A DNA stretch of 64,000 bases from Hydractinia symbiolongicarpus (lineage: Eukaryota > Cnidaria > Hydrozoa > Anthoathecata > Hydractiniidae): NCBI RefSeq assembly GCF_029227915.1, contig NC_079884.1:15624001-15688000 (forward strand). Direction: 5' to 3'. Below are positions 23,258 to 34,293 of the stretch, piece by piece. The position numbers and the translations under genes were made by a program. The notes beneath the pieces were generated by a model. It saw nothing but the letters and a program-made list of their open reading frames with translations. It was not told the DNA's origin and ran no database searches. How positions within the stretch are numbered: position 1 is the stretch's first letter; each line of letters begins with the position of its first letter.

Positions 23258-26215
23258 TTAGTCCCAAGAAAGAGGAAAGACTTTCTTCCAAACTTTAGGG
23301 AGTTTCAATAACAGCCCTTTATTTCGAGTGTTTATTCCGTGTTCATTAATCATAAAATAACTTCTCAAAGGAGTACAATCATCATTCAACATACATCTTT
23401 TTACTGTTAAACAACATTTGATTTTCATTTTATTGTAAATTGAAGCTACAGTCTCACCAATGAGTGCTGATACCCGATTCTCAATACTTGTAAGCATCTT
23501 TTGCTGGGTTGAAGTAAGATCTAAGTTTAATGAACAACAATACAACATCAGTGGTTCAATCATGCTATCATATACTTTATATGTAGCTTCAGGTGTTAGA
23601 TATTCACAAATTTTTGTTAACAATCTGATCCTGTTGGACATTTTTCTATAACGCTCTTGAAAGTTTCTCTCGAAGTTTAAAGTTGAAGTATTGATGTTGC
23701 CCAAATAGCTGTACTCGTCGGTAACATTGATAGTATAGTTGTTGTGGTTTACTTCAAACTCTTTTGGCACTTTTGAAAACTTTTTTGAAGTGCCAAACAA
23801 CATTGATTCAGTTTTTCCAATTTTCAAATTCATTATTAGCTCAGAATCGTCCATGTAACATAAAACTCTTTCAAACTCGGAGTTGAGCACATTCTCAATA
23901 GCATAAATATCGTTGTCGGAATAGTAGATTACGGTGTCATCTGCACACCTTAGAATACGACCATGATGAAGATGGTCTGCCAGGTCGTTGAAGTAAATTA
24001 AAAACAGCAGTGGGCCTTATATGGACCCTTGAGGTACTCCTTAGCTGGAAAGGTGTAGAGAGTGTAGTGTCTATTTCAACCACCTGAGTTCTACAAAATA
24101 GATAATCACCAAACCATGCTACCACTCCACGATTAAGGCCATATGATTTAAGCTTCTCGATAAGTACACTGTGGCTAACAGTATCAAAGGCGCGACTTAA
24201 ATCCGTGAATACTGCTCCGACAAGTTTTTTTATCATCGACTTCGGATATGGTCCACGAGAATAGTAGCTGCAGATTCAGTTGAACAGTTCTTTCTATATC
24301 CAAACTGACAGTTGTTTAACAGGCAATTTTCTTCCAAGTAATCTATTAGTTGAGTTTGTACCGCCTTCTCCAGAATCTTCGAGAGTGTTGGTAAGACAGA
24401 GATTGGTCTGTAGTTCAAAGGATCCGCAGAATTTTCACTCTTGAAGACCGGTATGATCTTTGCTTGTTTCCATAGTGACGGCACAGTTGGTGATTTTAAT
24501 GATAGGTTGATTATGTGTGTAAGAGGTACTGATATTACGTCAGCCACATCTATCAGAAGGGAAGGTGGAAGTTGGTCCAGACATGTTGCTTTCGTCCGTT
24601 TAAGTGTTCTTAATTCTTTCCGAACAACCGTTACAGATACATACATGAAATGAAATCTTGAATTAGTTCTTGAGCGAAAAACCTTTGGCATTCTCCATAC
24701 TAATTCAACCAACTTGAAACTGTTTTTCTTTAGTTTATTTACTACGGAAGCAAAAAAATCTCTAAATACTTTCTCGTTTGATTCCGATTCACTTGATGAT
24801 GGTGATGTTGTCTTTTTCGACGGAAAGATTTTCTTGATAGCTTTCCAAAAGTTTTTAGGATTTAAACGGTTTTCATTAAGGAGATTCTGATGATATTTGC
24901 GCCTGGCTGATCGGAGAAGACTTGTACACGTGTTTCGAAGCCTTTTGTAAGCACTCCAGTTTTCTGGCGAGTTTGATTTCATTGCTCTTCTCAAAAGTTT
25001 GTCTCGCTGATCCAAGTGCGGTTTAACAGATTCGTCTAACCATGGAGTTGTCCTTTCACTTTTCTCGTTACAAATGGCGCATGACGGTCGAAAACATTGT
25101 TGAGAATATTTGTAAACAAAGTAACTGCATTATTCACATCAGTTTCATGTAAGACCGAATGTCAATCAGTTGATTTAAGTTCTTTGACGAGTTCTTGATG
25201 GTCATAACGTGCAAAGTTTCTCATTCGTTTGTAAATCGGTTTGTATTTTGTGTAATTAATTTTACGAACGCAGATGACCATGTCGTGATCACTGATAGAC
25301 AATGGAATAACTTAGGTTTTAACAAGGTTGTTTTTATTACTTGAAATGATGTCGATCAATGTAGAAGAATTAATTGTGACACGGGTAGGAGATTTGATAT
25401 ACTGTACAAAGCCATTTAATGTCAACGTTTGTTTTATATTCTCATTATCTTGTCTCTTGAGGTAATCGGTGTTTAAATCCCCAAGGAGTATGACTTCTTT
25501 TGATTCCTTTGTTGCTTGTAACAACTGCTCATTCAATATATCACTGAAATCTTTCATGAAATAAATTGAACTTTTTGGTGGACTGTAATATGACGTCAAG
25601 AGAGCGTTTTTTTGCGTTTGAGAAAATAATTTAGATCCACAAACTTTCAACATTTTCCAGTTCTAATTCGCTTCTCCTTTTCCATTTTACTTTCTCTTTA
25701 ATGTACATAGCCACTCCCCCACCACGACCTTTAGTTCTATCACGTCTTACGAAAGTGTAGCCCGAAACTTTGTATACCTCGTCATTATCAATGTGCGTGA
25801 GGTGCGTTTTAGATAGAGTCAATATATCAATATCAGAATTCTCCCCCAGAACGTGACAAATACCATTATAAGATGTTGACAACCTTGTATGTTTAGATGA
25901 GCTAATTTTAAACCTTTGGTGTTGCATATATTTCTCAATAGTTCAATATATGTAGCAACAGGTCCTGGACATTGTTCATATCTCCGCAACATATGAGCAA
26001 AGGGACATTTATTTACAGTATCCCTTATCAATCCGCCAGTAAACAGCCCAGATGTTTCTGGCTCTTTAAACAATATACAATTTCTCAAGCAAATCAAGAT
26101 ATAAAACATCAAACCTAACTGGAGCACGCCTGCACGTCTCAGCGCCATCATATAACATAACATAACATAACATCTAAAATTTAAAGATTCAGGCTGTATT
26201 TGTACCTGCATGTCA
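23258..26215 (-). mobile_element. Decayed non-LTR retrotransposon (LINE; CR1/Jockey-like)
   Basis: Minus-strand frames in order give an APE-type endonuclease, reverse transcriptase and C-terminal region. Endonuclease: about 26000-25312, with LKLAHLNIQG, GRGGGVAMYIKE and the catalytic-type GDLNTDY. Reverse transcriptase: 25015-23940, with LWKQAKIIPVFKSE, NYRPISVLPTLSKILE, CQFGYRKNCSTE and FTDLSRAFDTVSH. The catalytic box is read in a shifted frame as CADDTVIYYSDND near 23935, where YADD is usual. The C-terminal domain (23890-23258) has KTESMLFGT and EYSYLGN. At least four frame changes make it non-functional. A short (ATAAC)n run lies at 26153-26176 near the 5' end. Confidence 0.93.
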
Positions 26216-27163
26216 AAATGAATTTTGTTATCAGTTCGTCATAACAATGTCGGCTTTCAACAAGAATTGCTTTATGCTATGTTCATCATCGTTTTCAAAT
26301 CGTAACGAATTGCGAAGTGTCAACATAACGAATCTTTATAAGTACTCTTGACAAAAAGGTGGTTTTATTGTCTTTACTACCAAATAGATTATGTTGCGCA
26401 TGTCAATAACAATACCTTGCGTCAACAATTTTAGCAAACAATAATTGCGATATGACTATGCGATATCTTGCGTTGCATTTAATACAAAAGGCCGTTTAAC
26501 CGAGTGTAACACAAGACTTTAAACTTAAAATAAAAGCAAACATGGTTTTAGTTAACAAAGAAAAAATATTGAGCATGGTTAGTGAAGTCAAACATTTTAT
26601 TTTTTAGACACCTTTTAACATTTTTAGTTCACAGTGGGTCAGAAATTTAAATTTTGGGTTTTCCTTAACAAAGGAATTTTATTATCTATGTAATTGTTCT
26701 GTGTTGAAAAACTTGAGTTTAAATATAAAAATTAAAAATTAAAACAAACCCTGAAAATTCCCACTGTGTTTTAAAAGCAAAAACATGTAGCGTTTCTCTC
26801 TTGGTAGCCTTTGTGTGATTTATCAAAAATCACTGGATATTGGCGAATAAGTACGCTAAGGTTTCCTTCCCGTACCAAACTTAGTTTTTTTTCTGCCATT
26901 TTTTATTCTCTTTTCTGTCTAACGTTAAATGCGCAATATGTGCCCTAAAACCGTTGAAAACTCCTTCGGCATTTGTCGGCGCCTTTGAACTTTAAAGGCT
27001 GCTGGCACGGCTGCTGAATAAAAGTTCTTGATAAGTGTTGATTTTAAAGACCAGATTGATTGGCTTGGTCGCCTGCTTAATAAACTATTACTATAAACTA
27101 TAAATCATTTTTGTTTACATTTTTGTGAGTGCTGAATTATTTATAATTGAGTATTTTTACACT
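26216..27163. other. Non-coding stretch, nothing recognised
   Basis: AT-rich intergenic sequence without coding or repeat signatures. A 12-codon start plus GTTAGT donor-like string at 26542-26577 is too short to call. Confidence 0.4.
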
Positions 27164-27275
27164 GGATTTTTCCACGGGCTAGTCGTTAGCCCGTGGAAAA
27201 ATCCACGGGTTTGTCCATCGGACGGACGGACGGACGGACGGACGGACGGACGGACGGACGGACGGACGGACGGAC
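27164..27275. repeat. Palindrome followed by (CGGA)n microsatellite
   Basis: GGATTTTTCCACGGGCTA and its complement flank a short TCGT-like loop (about 27164-27206), forming a hairpin of about 18 bp. CCACGGGTTTGTCCATC and about 14 copies of the tetramer CGGA (27218-27275) follow. Confidence 0.85.
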
Positions 27276-27638
27276 GAAAGCACATATTTTTATTATTTTT
27301 ATTATTTTATACTACTTAACTTGCCAAAAAAAAGCTAAGGAAGAAAGATGAAGCCACCATATTGCGCGTTCCATTTGTTATTGAATATTTCCGGTTTATT
27401 CAAATTTGGTGCCATCTTATCATAACAACTTCGTTCGAAGTTGGTAGTATGTTGTGGAAAAGGGACTCAAAACAAGAAAAAAATATTGTTGTTGGTTATG
27501 ACAGATATTTCTTTAGTTCAAAGAAGTTTAAACGAAGGGTATAAAAGCTGCTACTACCATAGTACGTAAAATATTCCTGGTTATCTCAAGTAAAATATGT
27601 TTTTTTTTATGTTTACTAAAAAGTACATTTAAAACCTA
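27276..27638. other. Non-coding spacer
   Basis: Nothing recognised between the CGGA microsatellite and the pogo-like element. A 60-codon open frame at 27362-27544 has no signature. Confidence 0.35.
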
Positions 27639-28732
27639 CAGTAGACTCCCGGTTATTCGAACCTGCACTTATTCGAATAATTCGGTTATTCGAAGTGAGA
27701 TGGCGTTCCCCTTGGATCTGCTTACCCAACTCAGGCAAAAACACTCTCGGTTATTCGAACTTCAGTTATTCGAATAATTCGGTTATTCGAAGTGATTTTT
27801 ATTCCCCTTGGGGCCAATTATAGGCTAAGTCACCCTCAGTTGTTCGAATTTTTCTTATTGGGAGACCGTCGAGTGAGAACATTGATTTTCTGCGATTAAA
27901 ACACTTTTTTTCTTCAAAAAATCAGGTTTCAATATTCATGGCTATTTACACTCTTCAAGCAATTTCTTCAAAAGTTCAATATTCTCCTTCGGTCCAAAAG
28001 ACACCGTTAAAAACTGCTTTAAGAAGGCAGGCATCTCAAAAGAAGCACAGATCACGAGTCTCAATGATGCTGATGACCCATTTAAAAGAGAAGTTGACGG
28101 CGACATCTTTAACGCAGATGATTTTGTGGATATTGATTTTGAGGTATGCACGAGTAAATCAATTGAATTGACTGATGAGGAAATCGTGGAAATCGTACTT
28201 AATGAGGACAAAGATCAAAACGCGCCGAATCTCGAAGATGACGATGATGATGAAATTGAGGCACATGACATCCCCCCGAAGAAGCCAAAGCAGTCAGAGT
28301 TGGAAGAGGCCTTAGAGTTGTTGGAAAGATGGTCTTTGTTTGACGAGAATGGTCTTGAAATCAGAAAGCAGTTAAACATGATAACACGTACATGTCAAAA
28401 ACACTACATCGATAGTAAAAAACAATGTAGCATTAAAGATTTTTTTAAGAGTTGAACTCCTTGTATTTACTAGATACATTTTCTTTATAACTTTCATATT
28501 TTAAAACCTGTTAACAATTTGTTCAAATTTATTCTTTCTTCAAAAAGTAAAAATTCTTTGTGTTTACACGCTCAACTGAACCACAATGCCTCAATTACTT
28601 AAGAAAAGTCCATCCCATTAAGGTTAAGTTGAAAATCTGGCGGGAAAACGAATTTTTCAGTTATTCGAACTCCCGGTTATTCGAAGTAAATTCTTATCCC
28701 CCTTGAGGCTTCGAATAACCGGGAGTCTACTG
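27639..28732 (+). mobile_element. pogo/Tigger-type DNA transposon remnant
   Basis: Terminal inverted repeats of about 24 bp (left CAGTAGACTCCCGGTTATTC, right its complement ending GGGAGTCTACTG) are each bordered by TA at 27637-27638 and 28733-28734. Subterminal copies of GGTTATTCGAA occur on both sides. The element is 1,094 bp, shorter than an autonomous pogo, and keeps only the C-terminal part of a transposase. Confidence 0.93.
27970..28455 (+). pseudogene. C-terminal fragment of a pogo/Tigger-family transposase
   Basis: The open frame reads FGPKDTVKNCFKKAGIS, the conserved T-(I/V)-K-N-C-F-(K/R)-x-A-G block after the DDE domain of Tigger/jerky/pogo transposases. It continues through an acidic region (EDDDDDEIEAHD), a helical segment (ELEEALELLERWSLF) and a Lys-rich end, QCSIKDFFKS, with the stop at 28453-28455. 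The final residues match a PCNA-interacting PIP box (Q-x-x-I-x-x-F-F). The helix-turn-helix and catalytic DDE core are absent, so the copy cannot transpose itself. The fragment is partial; its 5' limit is approximate. Confidence 0.8.
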
Positions 28733-28734
28733 TA

Positions 28735-28938
28735 CTTATTTTCGCCCCATACAGCCAAGAAATTTCTGTAAAAATGTTGTTAGAAAGATATATAGATAGT
28801 TAGTCGTGAAATATAGTTATTTATTTGTTATTACAGTAGATTTTAGGATTTAGAAATCTATATAATTTTTTCTCTCGCTTAAAATTTATTTTCTTGCTGC
28901 CACCAAATAATTTTTTGTTCGCCTCTCCTTTTACCCTA
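28735..28938. other. Short spacer
   Basis: No feature is recognised between the pogo-like element and the GC-rich inverted-repeat element. Confidence 0.35.
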
Positions 28939-29622
28939 TTCGGTCCGGGGTTTTTCGAACATACTATGACCGGGGGGGTGGAGGTGGGGCGGAATCCGCC
29001 CCCCCCGTAATAACTTTTCATAGGGTTGTTCAAATTGAATCAAACTTGGCACACTTATAGTACGTCATAAAAGGAATAAAAGTGGCAGCAATAAATTTTT
29101 GCTTTCGTCAGCACATTTTCTGTGACGTCATCAGAAGCTGAAAATATGTTAAAAATGCCACTATATGCATAAAATGTAATTACATTTGTTCTAGAGCGAA
29201 TTTTTGCATTCTGTTTAAAGTTTCTAAAAGCTAAATAAAAGTTATTTAACATATTTTCCGGTTTTTACATGAATCGCATAATAAATTGCCAAACATTGCC
29301 CGAAAATCCGTTTTTTCCAATTTTCAGGGAAAATCCGACAAAATCGGGAAATCGGATTAATCACGTGTCCAAATTATACAAAATAATTCTTCTTAATGAA
29401 ACAAAGTTGTGTTGTAAGTTTCAAGTTCTAAGGATAATCCTGACAGGAGTTATTAAATTTTCCCCATTATAAGGATTCCATAGAGATTTTTAGGGGTAGT
29501 TTCGAGTAATGGCCAATAGATAAATATTGAAACTCAATAAGTTTCATAGCCCTTGGAAGTTATTAAAAAAAACCGTTAGGGGGGGGGGCGGAATCCGCCC
29601 CCCCCCCCCCCCCCGGACCGAA
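28939..29622. mobile_element. GC-tipped inverted-repeat element (MITE-like)
   Basis: Left end TTCGGTCCGGGG (28939) is mirrored by CCCCGGACCGAA ending at 29622. Just inside both ends lies GGGGCGGAATCCGCCCC (near 28986-29006 and 29579-29605), itself a hairpin, followed on each side by related TAATAACTT(T/C)CA(T/A)(A/G)GG words in inverted orientation. The middle (29010-29570) is AT-rich with no coding signature. C and G homopolymer lengths on the right (10 G, 18 C) may be unreliable. Confidence 0.65.
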
Positions 29623-29626
29623 AAAT

Positions 29627-30263
29627 TTTTGATCTAAGGTTTTATTTTATCTGTGGTTTAAATAGGTTTTATGCCGAAAATTTTAAAACGCGAACACGTT
29701 CCCATTATGCTTTAACTTTAAAATCTTATTTAAAACATACTTAAAACACACTTAAAACACACTTAAACCACAGTGGGAATCGAGCTTTAGTTTCCAAGTA
29801 TCAATCAAGATCAATGCTTTATCTGGAGATAGATTATCAGACTATTAGGACAGAGAGTTACAATTATAGATTCGCCATTTTGATTGGTTTAGCCAAATAT
29901 TTTGTCCCTGGTTGCCTAAATATTTAAGAAAAAAATGAACAATTGTTTGTTTTGCCTTGCTTTCTTGTAAAAAAATGACTGAAAAACATATCAACAGTGA
30001 GTAATTCTATCACGTGGTCAGTATGATTATTTTTGGTAAAAGTTAGTAATGAAATGGATACAATCTGATGCAAGAATATTACTGTAGAACTCTGTGAGAA
30101 ATGGCCTGTTAGAGTTTAGGTCGTGAGAAAGTCGTGTGCGGGGAATGTTAAAAGTGTAATAACAACTCTTGTTGATAAACAGACTCTTTCAAACATCAAA
30201 GTTAGACAAAAATTTGACAAAGAAAACAAATTCATGTACAGCTGCAATAGGTAGATAATTGTT
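29627..30263. other. Non-coding stretch downstream of the esterase gene
   Basis: Intergenic sequence with short direct repeats of TTAAAACACACTTAAAACAC type near 29735-29770. No coding region is supported. Confidence 0.4.
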
Positions 30264-30269
30264 TTTATT
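30264..30269 (-). promoter_or_regulatory. Candidate poly(A) signal AATAAA overlapping the esterase stop codon
   Basis: The end of the frame reads GAA TAA AAA C, so AATAAA overlaps the TAA stop (30265-30267). Downstream signals could be used instead. Confidence 0.3.
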
Positions 30270-33200
30270 CAAATGGTGCATATTTCACGAAGGGAGGGCT
30301 GGGCAAATCTGTCCCATAGGCATATACGGCACATTTCTTGAGCAAGCATGGATCTAAACTCCATAAGTATCTGATACCAGTAATTTCAGATGTTGAAATT
30401 GAGTTGACAGATAGTATCAGTCTGTCGATTTCATAGCTTATGATAACTGCGTCTTGCCATGTTTCTGAATGATCCAATGCAACCTGTGTAGAAATTCAAC
30501 AATTAACAATAAATTTGTTCTTACTAGGCAATTTTTTGGCGTCTCGGCACTACGGATGGGGCAGATGGTAAATAGGCACCAGAACAGATATTATAATATG
30601 AAAGTTTGCGTGCCGTGTAGCCCTTTTGTTTATTTACAAACTTGATCGTCAACATTTTTCTACCGACCTCACCAATTTTATCACTGAGATTAACAATTAA
30701 ACTTCATAAGAATCGTCACATTTGCAATTTCCAACTGATATATCAAAAAACTACAACCACCTCTCGAGGATTTAGTCTTAGGACCACAGATTTATCCAAC
30801 GTTGAAAGTAAAATTAAGAGGCAAAAAACTACCGCCCACCCCCATCCTCGCCCTATAAGAAGTACGCGTAAAAACTTAATAGGGGTGTAAAATAATTGAG
30901 CTTTTAAATTAAAAAATATGGCTAAAGATGGCCCTACCATTAGAAATTTTAGAAATAAGTTGATAAGATGTTAGCACTTATTTTAGGCTATTTATTCAGC
31001 GACTGAGTGCTTTTTAGTGCGCACGTGCGCGCTTATGTAGATGCGGCAAATATGCATTATAAAACTTCAAAAGAATAAACTCTGGCTCTCCAAACGAACC
31101 GTTTGAGCAACATACCTGGAAACCTGTTTTATTTCTAACCTCAATGCCCATGGGCTGCAGAGAAGACATTTTGTACGTGACACTGACATTGACACTTTCT
31201 GAATAAATTTTCGGTACTATAATCTTATCAGCGATTGGTCCAGTCCAATACGTTTTTTCGTTGTATGCAATTTCTCGTGCACCGAGAATTAATCTATCAG
31301 CAACGTCAGTTTTGTCGCGTGGATGTATGCTTCCAAATGGTGAGCTATTGTCAGGCAGATCCAAGGCAACAGCCATAAATACTTTAGGCTGTTTTGGGTT
31401 TGGAACATATCCATATTCTGCCGTTTGTTTCCATCTTATGATAGGAAAACCTGGCCGATCAGCGTCGCTTCCCAATGATGCCAACTGAAACAATAGAAGC
31501 AGGATATAAATAGTACAAAGTAGAATGCAAAAAAAATGTTTGCTGTGAAAAAAATACGTAATATGGCCACAAAGCAGCTTGCTTAGCATGATGTAACTTT
31601 GTTGCGCATGTATTATTTTGCTGAAGTGTTGTGAATTTTATAATGAATACGGGTAAAGCCTTCTCGGAAGGTGGTATGAGTTTTTTAAAAAGTAGCTGGC
31701 ATACATGTAGGGATATTGTAAGATGTTGCATCGGTTGTTATTTCTTATATACATGTTAGTTTAATCTTTGATACGAGGATGTTACTAAGGTTATATGTGC
31801 ATTAGAGAAAACACAGATAAAATTGGAGAGACTACTGGTCTACGTGAATGACATCATTTGTGATCCAAATGACGTCGTCAAATATATTTTTTAGAAAATA
31901 TTAGCACTTTACGCATAGATATTAGCTCGACAGTGGTTATTGGTGGTAGTTTAATATTATTATGTTAGAAAAATTTTTGACTTTTCTTTTATCCAGGTTG
32001 AAGCCTCCGTTGCTTACTTTCAAAGTATTTAATCTGACCAGTTGCTTAGATTTAGACTAAATTCTTTGCCTTAGTCCTTATCTACTCAAAAAAAAATTAA
32101 AATGATAAATCAAAAATTTTTGTTACAAGCATCGTAATAAAAGTACGTTCAAAATTGATCTGTTCTGGGAAGATAATAATTTTTTACCTGAACAAAACCA
32201 AAAGGAAATAGTTGGTTTGTGTTTCCATGTGTAGCAGAATACCATTCTTTCCTCCAACCACTGATCATAGCAGGAAAGGTACAGTTATAGTTGTGAATAT
32301 TTGGTTTGATGCAGTTATGTTCTCCTTGATACCATATCGCTCCATATATAGTTGTGTTCATCAATGGATATATCATGGCGTTGTACAATTCAGATAGGGC
32401 GTTCTGATCACTACAAATGTTAATAATTGTTTAGTGGAAAGAAGAAAAGGCAAACAAGAAACAAACTGATAATTATTCGAAGGTAGCCTATTTGTCCTAA
32501 CTGAACCGACAATAATGACCGACAACAACGCCAGGTTGAGTAGCTTTGATTATATTTGATGGATCAATATCACTATCTGAGCAGAAAGCAGTATAAAAAA
32601 GAAGGCCTTTACGTTTGAGGAAGACATTTTTTGTCTTAGGTCATCCCATCCTTTCTCACATACGATACTCTAAATCGGAAGAGTAGGGACACCCAATTGA
32701 AAAACATATAATTAATCCTGAAAGACGAGGAGCATTGCATATAAAGGTATCAGTTAAACAACATGTCTAAGTTTAATTTTTAAAAGCATAAGCATTTCCT
32801 CTTCTTTAAATTTACTCATGCTTATTCAAAAAGTATGGAAATTCGCTTTTTATAATTGCAGAGAAGTGTGCTCAACCTCGCACCCAGGGCTTTTTGTCTC
32901 TTATCGGCGCTGCGCTTATCGTTCGTCTCCCTATCTGATATGCAAAGAGAGACAACATGTCCTTGGATCGAGGCTGGATAGATACTAACTTTTTGGAAAT
33001 TCCACAAACAGCTAATGTCTGAGGAGATGACCATGCTTCAACTCGAGTTCCACCATAATTTGATGAGATGAGTCCAATAGGAATTTTATAAAGATCATAC
33101 AGTCTTCTACCATACATCCAGCAAATTGCTGAAAAGTATTGCCAAGCAGCTCCTCCAACAGAAGCTAAATATATTTGAGTTTATGGTAAGTAAATGGCAT

Positions 33201-34293
33201 TAAAATGTTTCGCAGCAACAAATCATATAAAGAAATAACGCTTAAAAACGGGTAAAGTGTACTTCTTGTATATCCAGTGGATTATTATCAGTAAACTATG
33301 AAACAAGTATAAGTAAAATAAAACACAAACCATTGGATGCGACACTCCACTGTTGTAAGATATTTTCTCTTGAAAGTTCTGGAACTGTGACATTTGAAAA
33401 ATACCTTTTTACTGTGAATAAGCGGATATTCGGATACTGTTCGGCCATATCAATTTCCTCTTTTCCTGAATTAGCCTGGATAACAAATTTCGTTAAGGAT
33501 AGTCACAAAGACTTCATCATTATGCGATAAAACTGCAAAGTTATAACTTCGTCCTACTTACCATTCCAACGGTGAATACCATATTACTCTGTCCACCACA
33601 TAACCAGACATCACCAAACAACACATCACGAAGAGTAATCGAGACAGCCTGGTTTTCAACTACAGATAAAGCTTCGATATCGTATGGTCCTCCAGCATCA
33701 TAGGGTGGCAAGATTACTTTCCATGTATAAAGTCCACGCGAGTCTATAATGTGAAAAAACACGTCTGGTACATGTGTTTTTATATAAAAACCAGTAAAAA
33801 TATAACTTACCTACATGTGTTTGAGACACAATTGGTCTTAATTGTTACATTCTTTCAAAAAGAAAACAATATCAGGTATATATATTTTGATTTACGACAA
33901 CAAAACGGACATATTTTTACACATATATAATTTATTTAAACAATTTATATGTTAAAATTTTGGGTTTCAATGAATAGGTATGTTTTGGCCGTTAATTGTA
34001 GTTAATACAAAAATAATGACTCTGTATAATTTTCCCTTACCTAGCTTTACTTCAGTGTGCAGCACTTCAATTTGTTTTTGATATGTTATAGAAATTGAAA
34101 CGAAAGTATTATTTTCACCAAATCCCCACAACACAGCTCGATATGGAGCTCTTTGTAATACCATGTGATCAGCATAATGATTTGCAAAACGAAATTTTCC
34201 ACATTCTATGGAAGACAGTAAAACTGCGGTTGAAAAAATTAGACTGAAAAACATGTTGTTTCGCTTTTTGTACGGCGTGGAATACGTTTGCAT
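30265..34293 (-). CDS. SIAE: Sialate O-acetylesterase, complete (7 exons, ~521 aa)
   Basis: Secretory-pathway SGNH-type esterase that removes O-acetyl groups from sialic acids. Exons in transcript order: 34293-34041, 33743-33562, 33475-33331, 33164-32990, 32410-32188, 31484-31116, 30483-30265. They total 1,566 nt with matching phases, giving 521 aa, about the length of human SIAE. N-terminal signal peptide (FFSLIFSTAVLLSSIECG), FRFANHYADHMVLQRAP, GDVWLCGGQSNM (catalytic Ser in GQSNM), IGLISSNYGGTRVEAWS, AIWYQGEHN, YNCTFPAMISGWR, QTAEYGYVPNPK and SSPFGSIHPRDK (His of the catalytic set) follow in family order. Two starts are possible: the ATG at 34293 or the one at 34254, 13 codons later, which gives a tidier signal peptide. 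Several N-x-S/T sites fit secretion. The family normally has a Cys pair around the exon 6/7 junction that is missing from this splice form. Confidence 0.95.
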
